DNA from: Paraburkholderia aromaticivorans
GTDB lineage: Bacteria; Pseudomonadota; Gammaproteobacteria; Burkholderiales; Burkholderiaceae
DNA length: 64,000 nt
Direction: 5' to 3'
NCBI RefSeq assembly: GCF_012689525.1
Contig: NZ_CP051515.1
Span: 1,302,001 to 1,366,000, forward strand
The notes under the pieces were generated by a model. The model made no database searches, was not told where the DNA came from, and worked only from the letters and a program-made list of their open reading frames with translations. The translations under genes were made by a program, and so were the position numbers. This document shows, piece after piece, positions 9,550 to 17,876 of the stretch. Numbering within the stretch: position 1 is the stretch's first letter; each line of letters begins with the position of its first letter.

Positions 9550-9582
9550 TGGTCAACCATAATAACAAAAAATGGTTGACCA
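9550..9582. promoter_or_regulatory. Perfect inverted repeat, probable TetR operator over the MFS promoter
   Basis: TGGTCAACCAT at 9550-9560 and its exact complement ATGGTTGACCA at 9572-9582 flank an 11-base AT-rich spacer. Each arm is itself nearly palindromic. The repeat sits just upstream of the MFS transporter and between it and a TetR-type gene, so the likely reader is that repressor or a relative. On the minus strand the spacer holds TTATTAT, which may be part of the -10 region. Binding is inferred. Confidence 0.65.
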
Positions 9583-9651
9583 TTTTAGTGATGCCCGGTA
9601 TAACGCGAAACGCTTTGTGAGCGCTCGCCGCTCTCCCTTCCACCCGGACAG

Positions 9652-9999
9652 CTACTGCAAATACCGCACGATGAGCCGTGTGGCCTCGTCGGCGAGCGCG
9701 CGCACCGCTTGCTCCATCGGCAGCGCCGCCGTCTCTGCTAACGCGCCACGGAAGACCTGCATGACTTGCTGACCATGGCGCTCGATGACTGCACTAACGA
9801 GTGCCTCTTTGCCGGGGAAATATTGGTAGAGCGAACCAACACCCACGCCCGCTCTTCCGGCGATACGGTTGGTGCTGGCTTTATCGAATCCGTCCCTGAC
9901 CAGAATGCGAGCGGTTGCTTCGATCAGGGCGTCGACAGTCACGCGCGATCTGCCCTGAGACGCGTGTTTTCTGGGTTTCGTGAGCGGTTTTCGCGCCAT
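9652..9999 (-). pseudogene. TetR-family regulator, C-terminally truncated
   Basis: The 115-residue product starts at an ATG with GGAG upstream (start 9999) and has a complete TetR helix-turn-helix: ILVRDGFDKASTNRIAGRAG, then VGVGSLYQYFPGKEALVSAV. TetR proteins are usually about 190-200 residues; this one stops at VRYLQ before most of the ligand-binding and dimerisation domain. No continuation is visible in another frame. It lies between DinB and the MFS transporter with its operator-like repeat. It may be a decayed repressor, or a DNA-binding fragment; loss of function is the simpler reading. Confidence 0.7.
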
Positions 10000-10013
10000 T
10001 TCTCGCGCTCCAA

Positions 10014-10511
10014 ATGCGAGTAGGTAAGTACGGGTTTTCACTCGTATTACTTATTGCCGTCAAACGATGGGCCGATCGCGGCCTCTACGATGCTGTCAGC
10101 CAGAATTTCGACCGGCTGAGCAGTGAGGAATCGTCGATCATGCTCCGCATCCTCGACCATATCCATGTGGTCGACAGAATCTTTCAGCATCATCTGCAGG
10201 GACTGTCGCACACGTTTCAGGCGCCGCGATCGGACAGCATGCCGGAACTCCAGGCGCTGGCAAGCAGTGCGCGAAAAGTCGACGACTGGTACGCGGATTA
10301 CGTGGACAGTTTGACGGAGAGCGACTTCGAGGAGCCTGTCGATTTCGTCTTCACTAGCGGAAAGCCGGCGCGCATGCGGCGAGGCGAGATCATTCTGCAT
10401 GTGTGCCTGCATGGCACTTATCACCGGGGCAATGCGGGTGCCGTTCTTCAGTTGAAGGGGCTCACCCCGAGCCGTGATGCGATCACGGACTTTCTCGAAG
10501 ACGCCGCCTGA
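10014..10511 (+). CDS. DinB-family protein
   Basis: Small metal-dependent four-helix-bundle protein of the DinB/YfiT superfamily, 165 residues. Family landmarks are VKRWADRGLYDAV, ILDHIHVVDRIFQHHL and HVCLHGTYHRGNAGAVL; the three histidines of the last two would bind the metal. Biochemical roles in the family range from thiol transfer to stress functions, so no reaction is assigned. The start is uncertain: no ribosome site precedes the ATG at 10014, which overlaps the region upstream of the divergent TetR gene, and the residues before LIAVKRWAD look unlike other members. Confidence 0.78.
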   Translation: MRVGKYGFSLVLLIAVKRWADRGLYDAVSQNFDRLSSEESSIMLRILDHIHVVDRIFQHHLQGLSHTFQAPRSDSMPELQALASSARKVDDWYADYVDSLTESDFEEPVDFVFTSGKPARMRRGEIILHVCLHGTYHRGNAGAVLQLKGLTPSRDAITDFLEDAA

Positions 10512-10793
10512 TCCAGGCTGGCGAGCGCTCAACGCAGTGCTGTCACAGGCGCTCAGGCATGCCTGGCGCGTGCGCTTCATGGCGGCGGGTCAAGCGTTGC
10601 GGCCGAATGTCGATTTGTTCCTGCTACGCAAGACTGTTTGTCGGATGCGGGTGTTCGAAATCGGAATCAATGCGCCTACATTGGCGTCTATTGGAGCAGT
10701 CGGCGCGATCGGCATTGCAGCCGAACAACCCATGTTCGAAGACATGAGGAGGCGTGGCGCGAACAGCGCCCGCATCCCGCCATAGGAGCAGAC

Positions 10794-12311
10794 ATGAGCG
10801 AAGCAAATCAGGGCGCTGTGCGCGAGCTGAGTCATTTCATCGACGGCCGACGCGCCGCTGGCGCGAGCGGCCGGTTCGGCGACGTATTCGATCCGGCACA
10901 AGGCCGGGTGGCGGCCCGCGTGCCGGTCGCAAACTCAGCTGAAGTCGACGCCGCCGTCGCCGCTGCGAAGGCCGCGTTCCCGGCCTGGAGCGAAACCGCG
11001 CCGTTGAAGCGCGCCCGTTTGATGTTCAAGTTCAAGGAACTGCTCGAGGCGCATTCGGACGAACTCGCCGAGCTCATTACGCGCGACCACGGCAAGCTGT
11101 TTTCCGACGCGAAGGGTGAGGTAGTGCGCGGTATCGAAATCGTCGAATTCGCGTGTGGCATTCCGACCCTGCTCAAGACCGATTTCACCGATCAGATCGG
11201 CGGCGGCATCGACAACTGGAATCTACGTCAACCGCTCGGCGTGGCGGCGGGAGTCACGCCGTTCAATTTCCCGATGGTGGTGCCGTGCTGGATGTTCGTG
11301 ATGGCAGCCGCGTGCGGCAACACGTTCGTGCTCAAGCCCTCGGAGCGCACGCCGTCGGCATCGATCCGGCTTGCCGAGCTGTTCATCGAGGCGGGCTTTC
11401 CCAAAGGCGTCTTCAACGTCGTGCATGGCGGCAAGGCCGTCGTCGATGCGCTGATCGAGCATCCCGATGTGGCCGCGATGTCTGTCGTCGGCTCGACGCC
11501 GGTCGCGGAATACATCTACAGCGAAAGCGCAAAGCGCGGCAAGCGCGTGCAGGCATTGGGCAGTGCGAAAAACCATCTGGTCGTCATGCCCGACGCCGAT
11601 CTCAATCAAGCGGTCGATGCGTTGATCTCGTCGTCGTATGGGTCGGCCGGTGAGCGCTGCATGGCGACCTCGGTCGCGGTGGCGGTAGGGCGTATTGGCG
11701 ATGAGTTGGTCGAGCGTCTCGCGCCGCGCGTGCGCTCGCTCAGGATCGGCGGCGGCATGGAGCCCGATCTGGACATGGGGCCGCTTATCAGCGCCGCGCA
11801 TCGCGCCAAGGTGTTGGGCTATATCGACGCGGGCGTCGCGGCAGGCGCCAGGCTCGTCGTCGATGGTCGCGGCCATAGCGTGCCCGGCCACGAAGAGGGC
11901 TTCTTTCTCGGCGGCTCGCTCTTTGACGACGTGAAGCCCGATATGAGCATCTATCGGGAAGAGATTTTCGGGCCGGTCCTGTCGGTTGTTCGCGTGCCGG
12001 ATCTCGCGAGTGCGATAGCACTCGTCAATGTGCACGAACTGGGGAACTGCGTATCGCTCTTTACATCCGACGGCGGCGCGGCGCGCGCATTCTCCCGGCA
12101 GATTCACATCGGCATGGTGGGCATCAACGTGCCGAGTCCGGTGCCGCCGGCGTGGCATTCGTTCGGGGGCTGGAAGCGATCGCTGTTCGGCGATCATCAC
12201 GCGTACGGTCAGGAAGCCGTGCGCTTTTACACGCACTACAAGAGCGTCATGCAGCGCTGGCCGGACGGCATCGCCAAAGGTGCGGAATTCGCGATGCCCG
12301 TGGCCCAGTAA
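10794..12311 (+). CDS. CoA-acylating methylmalonate-semialdehyde dehydrogenase family protein
   Basis: Aldehyde dehydrogenase of 505 residues in the MmsA family, which oxidises methylmalonate semialdehyde (or malonate semialdehyde) to propionyl- or acetyl-CoA with NAD. Landmarks are [16 protein letters not shown], the nucleotide-binding [13 protein letters not shown] and the catalytic Cys in [11 protein letters not shown]. The ATG at 10794 has GGAG upstream. A second family member sits at 32231-33742 inside the valine cluster; this copy stands alone, next to DinB and YciH, so it may serve another pathway such as inositol or beta-alanine degradation. That is a guess. Confidence 0.88.
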   Translation: MSEANQGAVRELSHFIDGRRAAGASGRFGDVFDPAQGRVAARVPVANSAEVDAAVAAAKAAFPAWSETAPLKRARLMFKFKELLEAHSDELAELITRDHGKLFSDAKGEVVRGIEIVEFACGIPTLLKTDFTDQIGGGIDNWNLRQPLGVAAGVTPFNFPMVVPCWMFVMAAACGNTFVLKPSERTPSASIRLAELFIEAGFPKGVFNVVHGGKAVVDALIEHPDVAAMSVVGSTPVAEYIYSESAKRGKRVQALGSAKNHLVVMPDADLNQAVDALISSSYGSAGERCMATSVAVAVGRIGDELVERLAPRVRSLRIGGGMEPDLDMGPLISAAHRAKVLGYIDAGVAAGARLVVDGRGHSVPGHEEGFFLGGSLFDDVKPDMSIYREEIFGPVLSVVRVPDLASAIALVNVHELGNCVSLFTSDGGAARAFSRQIHIGMVGINVPSPVPPAWHSFGGWKRSLFGDHHAYGQEAVRFYTHYKSVMQRWPDGIAKGAEFAMPVAQ

Positions 12312-12409
12312 GTCGACGCTCATCCGTGAAGGTGACGTATCCCGTCATACAGGCGCCCCTGCTAAACTCGTCGTGATTCCCGACTTAAGTGTCTTTGAGT
12401 AAGCCAATC

Positions 12410-12772
12410 ATGAAGAGTAGTTCAAAAGGTGGCCTTGTCTATTCCACCGATGGCGGCCGTATGTGTCCCGAATGCGGCCAGGTGCTCGCGCAATGTGTCT
12501 GCAAGACGGTCGCCAAAACACGAGCGGTCGGCGACGGCGTGGTGCGAGTGACTCGCGAGACCAAGGGCCGCGGCGGGAAGAGCGTGACGCTCGTTAAGGG
12601 GCTGGCGCTCGATCCCCTTGCCTTGGCGGTGCTAGGCAAGCAGTTACGCACGGCCTGCGGTTCTGGCGGAACGGTCAAGGATGGCGTGATTGAAGTGCAG
12701 GGCGACCATTGCGAGCGAGTCATCGAGGCGCTAAAAAAGGTTGGCCACAGCGCGAAGAGAGCCGGGGGCTAA
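12410..12772 (+). CDS. yciH: SUI1/eIF1-like translation factor YciH
   Basis: A 120-residue bacterial homolog of eukaryotic initiation factor 1. The N-terminus has a zinc-ribbon-like pair of cysteines (MCPECGQVLAQCVC), followed by the SUI1 fold (RETKGRGGKSVTLVKGL and GSGGTVKDGVIEVQGDH). Bacterial members can influence start-site selection but are not essential. The ATG at 12410 is chosen so that the protein starts just before the Cys-rich region. No operon partner is evident. Confidence 0.9.
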   Translation: MKSSSKGGLVYSTDGGRMCPECGQVLAQCVCKTVAKTRAVGDGVVRVTRETKGRGGKSVTLVKGLALDPLALAVLGKQLRTACGSGGTVKDGVIEVQGDHCERVIEALKKVGHSAKRAGG

Positions 12773-12971
12773 GCTCATCGCTTCAACGATCTCCGCCCCT
12801 TTGGTGCCCGTTCGAAACAGAGTCATCACCCATTGCCAGACAGGCGAGGCCGGGGCGCGGCGCCGACAATATGGCGTAAGCTGAGCGCTTGATCGGAGGG
12901 TGACGTCGGTGGCAAATCTGCGAACCGGGCTCGGTCAACTCGCGTTCGTCTCTTGCATAGGGAGGAAAGCG

Positions 12972-13991
12972 ATGCGGACGATGAAGGCAGTGCAGGTCGC
13001 AAAGGCTGGCGGACCCCTGGAACTCGTCGAACGGGACGTGCCGGAGCCGGGTGCTGGACAGGTGCTCATCAAGATCCAGGCGTGCGGTATCTGCCACAGT
13101 GACGTATTGACAAAAGAAGGGCAGTGGCCGGGCCTGGAATATCCGAGGGTGCCCGGGCATGAGATTGCAGGCGTCATCGATACAGTCGGCGCAGGCGTTG
13201 AAGGATGGCAGGCGGGGCAGCGCGTCGGCGTCGGCTGGCACGGCGGACATTGCGGTCGGTGCGAGCATTGCCGTCGAGGCGATTTCGTTCTGTGTCAGCG
13301 CGCACTCGTACCTGGCATCAGCTACGACGGCGGCTATGCCGAGTTCATGGTGGCCCCGGTCGAAGCGCTGGCGCGCATTCCGGATGATCTTTCCGATGTC
13401 GATGCCGCACCTCTTTTGTGCGCAGGCATCACGACATTCAACGCGCTGCGCAACAGCGGCGCGCGCGCCGGCGATGTAGTCGCCGTGCTGGGCATTGGCG
13501 GACTCGGTCATCTCGGTGTGCAGTTCGCGCGAAAGATGGGATTTGTCACGGTAGCCATCGCGCGCGGGCAGGACAAGGCAAGTCTGGCGAAAGAACTTGG
13601 CGCTCATCACTACATCGACAGCACGGCGGCGAACGTCGCGGAAGCGTTGCAGGCGCTGGGTGGCGCTCGCGTCATTCTTGCAACCGTCACCAGCGGCAAG
13701 GCGATGAGCGCCGTAGTGGGCGGCTTGGGATTGAACGGCAAGCTGATCATGGTCGGACTCTCCGACGAGCCTGTCGAGGTGCCGATCGCGCAGTTCATCA
13801 TGGGGCGAAATTCGGTGCAAGGGTGGCCGTCGGGCACGTCAGCGGATTCTCAGGACACGCTCGCCTTCAGCGCGCTATCGGGCATCAAGCCGATGATCGA
13901 AGAATTCCCGCTAACTAAAGCCGCCGACGCCTACGACCGGATGATGAGCGGCGCTGCACGATTCAGGGTTGTGCTCAACACGGGGCAATAA
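12972..13991 (+). CDS. Zinc-dependent alcohol dehydrogenase
   Basis: Medium-chain dehydrogenase, 339 residues, oxidising an alcohol with NAD(P). The catalytic zinc ligands are Cys41 (ACGICHSD) and the His-Glu pair in PGHEIAG; the structural zinc Cys cluster is GHCGRCEHCRRGDFVLC. The nucleotide-binding loop is VLGIGGLGHLG. GGGAGGA lies six bases before the ATG at 12972, which decides the start. The family is that of AdhP/cinnamyl-type alcohol dehydrogenases; the natural substrate is not inferable. Confidence 0.9.
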   Translation: MRTMKAVQVAKAGGPLELVERDVPEPGAGQVLIKIQACGICHSDVLTKEGQWPGLEYPRVPGHEIAGVIDTVGAGVEGWQAGQRVGVGWHGGHCGRCEHCRRGDFVLCQRALVPGISYDGGYAEFMVAPVEALARIPDDLSDVDAAPLLCAGITTFNALRNSGARAGDVVAVLGIGGLGHLGVQFARKMGFVTVAIARGQDKASLAKELGAHHYIDSTAANVAEALQALGGARVILATVTSGKAMSAVVGGLGLNGKLIMVGLSDEPVEVPIAQFIMGRNSVQGWPSGTSADSQDTLAFSALSGIKPMIEEFPLTKAADAYDRMMSGAARFRVVLNTGQ

Positions 13992-14026
13992 GAGCGCGAC
14001 TGACGACCGGAGCCGATGCCGCTAGA

Positions 14027-14809
14027 ATGCCTGCCGATATCGCTCCGTTCCCGACTACTGAATTCATGGCTCCACGTCCCCGCCGTTCGTCGCCTGCCGA
14101 CACCGAAACGCCTCTTCAAGCCGCACGCGGCGACGATCCGATCAGCGTCGAAGAGCGCATTTATGCGTCTATTACCGCGGCGTTGTTGCAAGGACGCCTG
14201 CGGCCGGGCGCGCAACTCGTCGAACGCGATCTCGCCGCTGCGTTCGGCTGCACGCGCGGCGCGCTGCGCAAGGTGCTGGCGCGGCTGGGCTTCGAGGGCA
14301 AGCTCGTGCTGGAGGCGAATCGCGGGGCGTTCGTGCCGTCCCCGTCGGAAGAGGGCATTCGCCAGGTGTATCGCGCGCGGCAGATCGTCGAGGCGGGCAT
14401 CGTCGCGGCTTTGTGCGGGGCGTTGAGCGCGCCGCACAAGCGGCGCTTGCGGGCGCACGTGCGCAGCGAGGAGAAGGCGTTGAGCGCGGGCGCCGTCGAA
14501 GAGTCCGTGCGCCTTGCCGGCCAGTTTCATGTGCTGCTGACAGAACTGGCGGGCGGCACGGAATTGCTCGGGCTGGTCGGGCAACTGGTCGCCAAAACCG
14601 AGCTGTATAAAGCGCTGTTCGACCCCTCAAAGGGCTCGACCTGCTCCGCGGACGAACACACGCAAATCATCGACGCACTCGACGCGGGCGACCTCGACGT
14701 TGCTCTGTCGGCTATGCGCGAACATCTGGCGGAACTGGAGGAGCGGGTAGTCGAGCAGGTGCGCAAAAGCGCCGCCGGAGAAGATCTCGGGGCGGTGTTC
14801 GGGCTTTAA
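14027..14809 (+). CDS. GntR-family transcriptional regulator (FadR/FCD type)
   Basis: One-component regulator of up to 260 residues. The winged helix covers about residues 40-110 (SVEERIYASITAALLQGRL, then VERDLAAAFGCTRGALRKVL), followed by an all-helical FCD ligand domain (IRQVYRARQIVEAGIVAAL and HTQIIDALDAGDLDVALSAM). FCD-type regulators usually sense small organic acids and control a nearby metabolic gene. Neither neighbour is an obvious target. A second in-frame ATG at 14066 is possible. Confidence 0.88.
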   Translation: MPADIAPFPTTEFMAPRPRRSSPADTETPLQAARGDDPISVEERIYASITAALLQGRLRPGAQLVERDLAAAFGCTRGALRKVLARLGFEGKLVLEANRGAFVPSPSEEGIRQVYRARQIVEAGIVAALCGALSAPHKRRLRAHVRSEEKALSAGAVEESVRLAGQFHVLLTELAGGTELLGLVGQLVAKTELYKALFDPSKGSTCSADEHTQIIDALDAGDLDVALSAMREHLAELEERVVEQVRKSAAGEDLGAVFGL

Positions 14810-15033
14810 GCGCGCGTATAGGGGAAGCGAGGGCGGTGGTGAAACGCCCGCTGGCAACAGAAAGCGCCAGGCGCTAGAGAAAACCAGGCTGCGACAAAGC
14901 GATGCCGCAGCGCGCCGCTCAGGCTCGAGTCAACGAGTCAAGCCGGAGAAGGCGCGCGAATGGCTTCGCGTACAACTCAATCGCAATGGATCACGCCAGG
15001 ACCGCGCGGGGCGCGGTCAGCGTGCCGCCAGCC

Positions 15034-15306
15034 TTAACGGCGACGGAATTGCGTGTTGCGAGCACCGCCGCCACCGGTGGCGCGCTCGTCTTTGTGACGG
15101 AAATTGATCCGGCCTTTGGTCAGGTCGTAGACCGACAGTTCCAGCGTCACGCGGTCGCCCGCGAGAATACGGATGTGGTTCTTGCGCATGCGTCCGGACG
15201 CGTAAGCGCCAACCACGACGCCGTTGTCGAGCGTCACGCGGTAACGGCTGTCCGGAAGTACTTCGTCGACGATACCGTCAAGTTCAAGCAGTTCTTCTTT
15301 CGCCAT
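15034..15306 (-). CDS. infA: Translation initiation factor IF-1, second-type paralog
   Basis: S1/OB-fold initiation factor of 90 residues, beginning [19 protein letters not shown] and containing [20 protein letters not shown]. Standard IF-1 is 72 residues; this form has about 18 extra residues at the C-terminus ending in a Gly/Arg-rich tail. Burkholderiaceae commonly carry such a second copy in addition to the one in the ribosomal protein operon. The ATG at 15306 has CCAGGAG upstream. The gene is not beside ribosomal genes here. Confidence 0.92.
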   Translation of the reverse strand: MAKEELLELDGIVDEVLPDSRYRVTLDNGVVVGAYASGRMRKNHIRILAGDRVTLELSVYDLTKGRINFRHKDERATGGGGARNTQFRRR

Positions 15307-15376
15307 GCATAACTCCTGGTCGATGGGATAAGGGGTGTTGGTCGCCCACGCCGGGCAGCACAACATCAGATGGGGG

Positions 15377-15400
15377 CAAAAGCGGGCTTTTCGAGCCCGC
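15377..15400 (-). terminator. Rho-independent terminator after the 15438-15719 gene
   Basis: GCGGGCT at 15382-15388 pairs with AGCCCGC at 15394-15400 across a five-base loop. Read on the minus strand the hairpin is followed by TTTT, and it lies 38 bases beyond the stop of the small hypothetical gene, ahead of infA. Confidence 0.6.
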
Positions 15401-15437
15401 CGTACTGCGGTTTCAGCCTATGTGCTGATAGTACCGC

Positions 15438-15719
15438 TCAAAGATCGGCGACGGACTGGCCGTCTACACGGCCGTCGATCAATTGTTCGGCGTGGGCCAT
15501 GCACGCAATGCGCGCCTTGCCCGTGCCGTCGAACGGAAACAGGTACTGCAGACGGAACACACGCCCGTCGGCGGCCGGATTGGCGCCCACTCGGCAGATG
15601 CGCACCGACGCGTCGTAACCGGCGTCCGGATTGCGGCTCGTCAGACCGTCCGCCGGGCGGCGCGGATAGACGAGCGGGTGAATTTCATAACCCTTGTACG
15701 TCTTGACAACTGAATTCAT
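15438..15719 (-). CDS. Small conserved-looking hypothetical protein
   Basis: A 93-residue soluble protein that I do not recognise. It opens MNSVVKTYKGYEIHPLVYP and has a strongly basic and aromatic first third, with RVFRLQYLFPF in the middle. There is no signal peptide, membrane segment or metal motif. Codon use matches its neighbours, and a good terminator follows it, so it is probably real. It is upstream of infA on the same strand, but the terminator separates them. Confidence 0.65.
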   Translation of the reverse strand: MNSVVKTYKGYEIHPLVYPRRPADGLTSRNPDAGYDASVRICRVGANPAADGRVFRLQYLFPFDGTGKARIACMAHAEQLIDGRVDGQSVADL

Positions 15720-16307
15720 GAAGCACGTGTCCTGTATTACGTGGCCGGCATGTCACGCGTGTTACGCGCGGCACGACAGGCCGGGCAGCGCAGCATCTTG
15801 GGGCGCGCCGCCATGGAAAAAGATTGGCACAGGCCCAGTGGCAAGGGCTTGAGCGCGGCCGCGCAAAATCGCGGATTCGATGGAGAAGAAACACGCTGAT
15901 GTCGCGCGGACACCGGGCGCGTAAATGCTGAACACTCAGCTGCACAACTCGCGACGGCGAATGCATGCGACGCATTGCCGGAGTGACGGGATCGCCGGCA
16001 GGCGGCGGTCGAACAGTCGGGGGTGGTGCGCAGACGCCGGTTCGAGACTGTCCGGAGTTGCCTGATGTTGCCTGGTAAAGCCGGTTGTTGCCTGGTAATG
16101 CGAATGCGGGGCACAGCTATTCCAATATGATGCACTAAATGGGGCTAATTGGATAGCAAAAAGTTCCACGCAGGGGCAAACCGCCCGGCGGCCGGGGCTT
16201 TGAGGGCGACACAGCGGTCGCGGCCGGCGTGCCGGGGTATGAGCGGCACGCCGGGTGAGGGTTGCGCCGTGCCGGCGCGGGCGCTGGACGATCAACAGAC
16301 TCGTGCT
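15720..16307. other. Long gene-free stretch with short spaced repeats
   Basis: No convincing gene lies here; the open frames have poor codon bias. The one structure I see is GTTGCCTG at 16057, 16067 and 16087, that is at 10- and 20-base intervals. The last two are part of an exact 13-base repeat, TGTTGCCTGGTAA, at 16066-16078 and 16086-16098. One turn of spacing could suit a DNA-binding protein, but nothing else supports this. Confidence 0.4.
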
Positions 16308-16526
16308 TCAGCGGGAAGTTTCGGCGACACGCTTCTGCAACTCGCGCGACGCCGCCAGCGGAATGCGGGCGTCATCCCAGCCGGCCAGCCATTCGACTTC
16401 CTTCGACGTGAAGATCTGTCCATGATTGCGCAGCGTGTATTGCAGCGAATCGATGATGTGATTGCGGATGATTTCCGGCGTGCCTTCGTCATCGAGCACG
16501 GCGCGAAACGCTTCAAGCGTGGCCAT
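16308..16526 (-). CDS. Small hypothetical protein
   Basis: A 72-residue acidic helical protein starting MATLEAFRAVLDDEGTPEII, with GGAG six bases before the ATG at 16526. It has no export signal or membrane segment. A much longer frame continues upstream but has no ribosome site and poor codon bias. It is divergent from the YheO-like regulator. I know no function for it. Confidence 0.65.
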   Translation of the reverse strand: MATLEAFRAVLDDEGTPEIIRNHIIDSLQYTLRNHGQIFTSKEVEWLAGWDDARIPLAASRELQKRVAETSR

Positions 16527-16719
16527 CTGTTGCTCCGTGAAATAGATGGGTCTTTTATCGCACGAAAAAAAATCGCTCGCCAAGCGGACAAAAATCGCCT
16601 CGTGACGAAGAGCATCAGCGTTCGTTTTTTGAAGGCGTGGCCGGCGCCATGGTCGCCGTGGTCGGGCCGGGTGGCTACAATGGCGAGTTGCCGCATCCTT
16701 CGAACACTGCGACTGCCCC

Positions 16720-17364
16720 ATGCGCAACCCAAACGTGCCTCCCGTGAAAGACCTGCTGCTCGAGCGCTACGCTCCCATCGCCGACGGCATCGCGGCGCTT
16801 TTCTACCCGTGTGCCGAAGTGGTGATTCACGACCTGCGCGATCAGACCATCGCCTACCTCGTGAACAACCTGTCGAAGCTCGAAGTCGGCGGGCCGTCGG
16901 TGCTGGACGAAGTCCACTACGCGGCGCGCGGCCAGACGATCGGACCGTACGAAAAGCTCAACTGGGACGGCCGGCGCATGCGTTGCGTGAGCAACATCCT
17001 GTTCGACGACGACGGCAAGCCGGCCGGCATGCTGTGCATCAACTTCAATATCGCGGTGTTCGAAGATGTGCGTTCCACGCTCGATCTGTTCATCAAAGGG
17101 GGCAATCTGACGGACGCGCCCGCGGAGGAACTGTTCCGCGACGACTGGCAGGACCGCATCAACACGTACCTGCACACGTGGCTGCGCGAGCGGCAGATCG
17201 GCATCAATGCGCTCACGCGTGAGCACAAGCGGGAAATCGTCGAGGCGCTGCACGCACAAGGCGCGTTTCGCGGCCGCAGTTCCGCGAACTACGTGGCCGC
17301 CGTGCTGACGATGGGACGCGCCACTGTCTACAAGATTCTGAAGCAGATGAAAGAGAGCGGCTGA
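16720..17364 (+). CDS. YheO-like PAS/HTH transcriptional regulator
   Basis: DNA-binding protein of 214 residues. The first two thirds form a YheO-type PAS domain (HDLRDQTIAYLVNNLSKLEVG and MLCINFNIAVFE), and the last 45 residues a helix-turn-helix (EIVEALHAQGAFRGRSSANY, then GRATVYKILKQMKE). Proteins of this family respond to small metabolites and often regulate amino acid or aminoacrylate-related genes. The gene stands alone between a divergent small ORF and a DUF1653 gene. Confidence 0.87.
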   Translation: MRNPNVPPVKDLLLERYAPIADGIAALFYPCAEVVIHDLRDQTIAYLVNNLSKLEVGGPSVLDEVHYAARGQTIGPYEKLNWDGRRMRCVSNILFDDDGKPAGMLCINFNIAVFEDVRSTLDLFIKGGNLTDAPAEELFRDDWQDRINTYLHTWLRERQIGINALTREHKREIVEALHAQGAFRGRSSANYVAAVLTMGRATVYKILKQMKESG

Positions 17365-17419
17365 CGGTTCGGCCGTTGCCGTGCTTAACGTCGAGATGGG
17401 TCGATTCAGGGAGAAAAGA

Positions 17420-17614
17420 ATGGTGCGTTACCGGCACTACAAAGGCGGGATTTACGAACTGGTTTGCGAGGCCACGCTCGAGTCGGATCCGACGGTCACG
17501 ATGATCGTCTACACAGCGAGCAATGGTACGATCTGGACGCGTCCGGTTTCGGTATTTTTCGAAATGGTCGAAGTCGACGGCGCCAAGGTGCCGCGCTTCG
17601 CACCGATCAACTAG
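17420..17614 (+). CDS. DUF1653 family protein
   Basis: A 64-residue protein with the DUF1653 signature: MVRYRHYKGGIYELVCEAT followed by YTASNGTIWTRPVSVFFE. The family is a small beta-rich module of unknown function, often described as a short SH3-like fold. GGAGAAAAGA just before the ATG at 17420 fixes the start. It may share a transcript with the following membrane protein, 25 bases on. Confidence 0.87.
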   Translation: MVRYRHYKGGIYELVCEATLESDPTVTMIVYTASNGTIWTRPVSVFFEMVEVDGAKVPRFAPIN

Positions 17615-17639
17615 TCACTATCAACAACAGGAAATCTGC

Positions 17640-17834
17640 ATGCGTCTACTGCTTGCCATCATTCTGCCGTGGTTCCAGTTCTTCACGATCGGCCGCCCGT
17701 TCGCGGGCATCATCTGCCTGATCCTGCAGATCACGCTGATCGGCTGGATTCCGGCCGCGATCTGGTCGGTGTATGCACTGAGCCAGTACAACACCGACAG
17801 GAAAATCGCCCAGGCGATGGGTAACGGGCGTTAA
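17640..17834 (+). CDS. Small membrane protein, PMP3/YqaE-like
   Basis: A 64-residue protein with two hydrophobic helices (LLLAIILPWFQFFTIG and IICLILQITLIGWIPAAIW), the layout of the PMP3/YqaE stress-related proteolipids. The C-terminal 15 residues are charged. AGGAAA precedes the ATG at 17640. Family members are linked to membrane potential and salt or cold stress. Its position behind DUF1653 suggests a small operon. Confidence 0.78.
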   Translation: MRLLLAIILPWFQFFTIGRPFAGIICLILQITLIGWIPAAIWSVYALSQYNTDRKIAQAMGNGR

Positions 17835-17876
17835 AGGGTGACGATCACGAACATCCGGCCGCAACGTGAAATCCGT

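Noticed and set aside
15737..16135. 132-codon minus-strand frame ending in a Cys-rich stretch (MLRCPACRAARNTRD)
   Set aside because: The zinc-like pair is at the very end, codon bias is poor and there is no ribosome site; probably noncoding.
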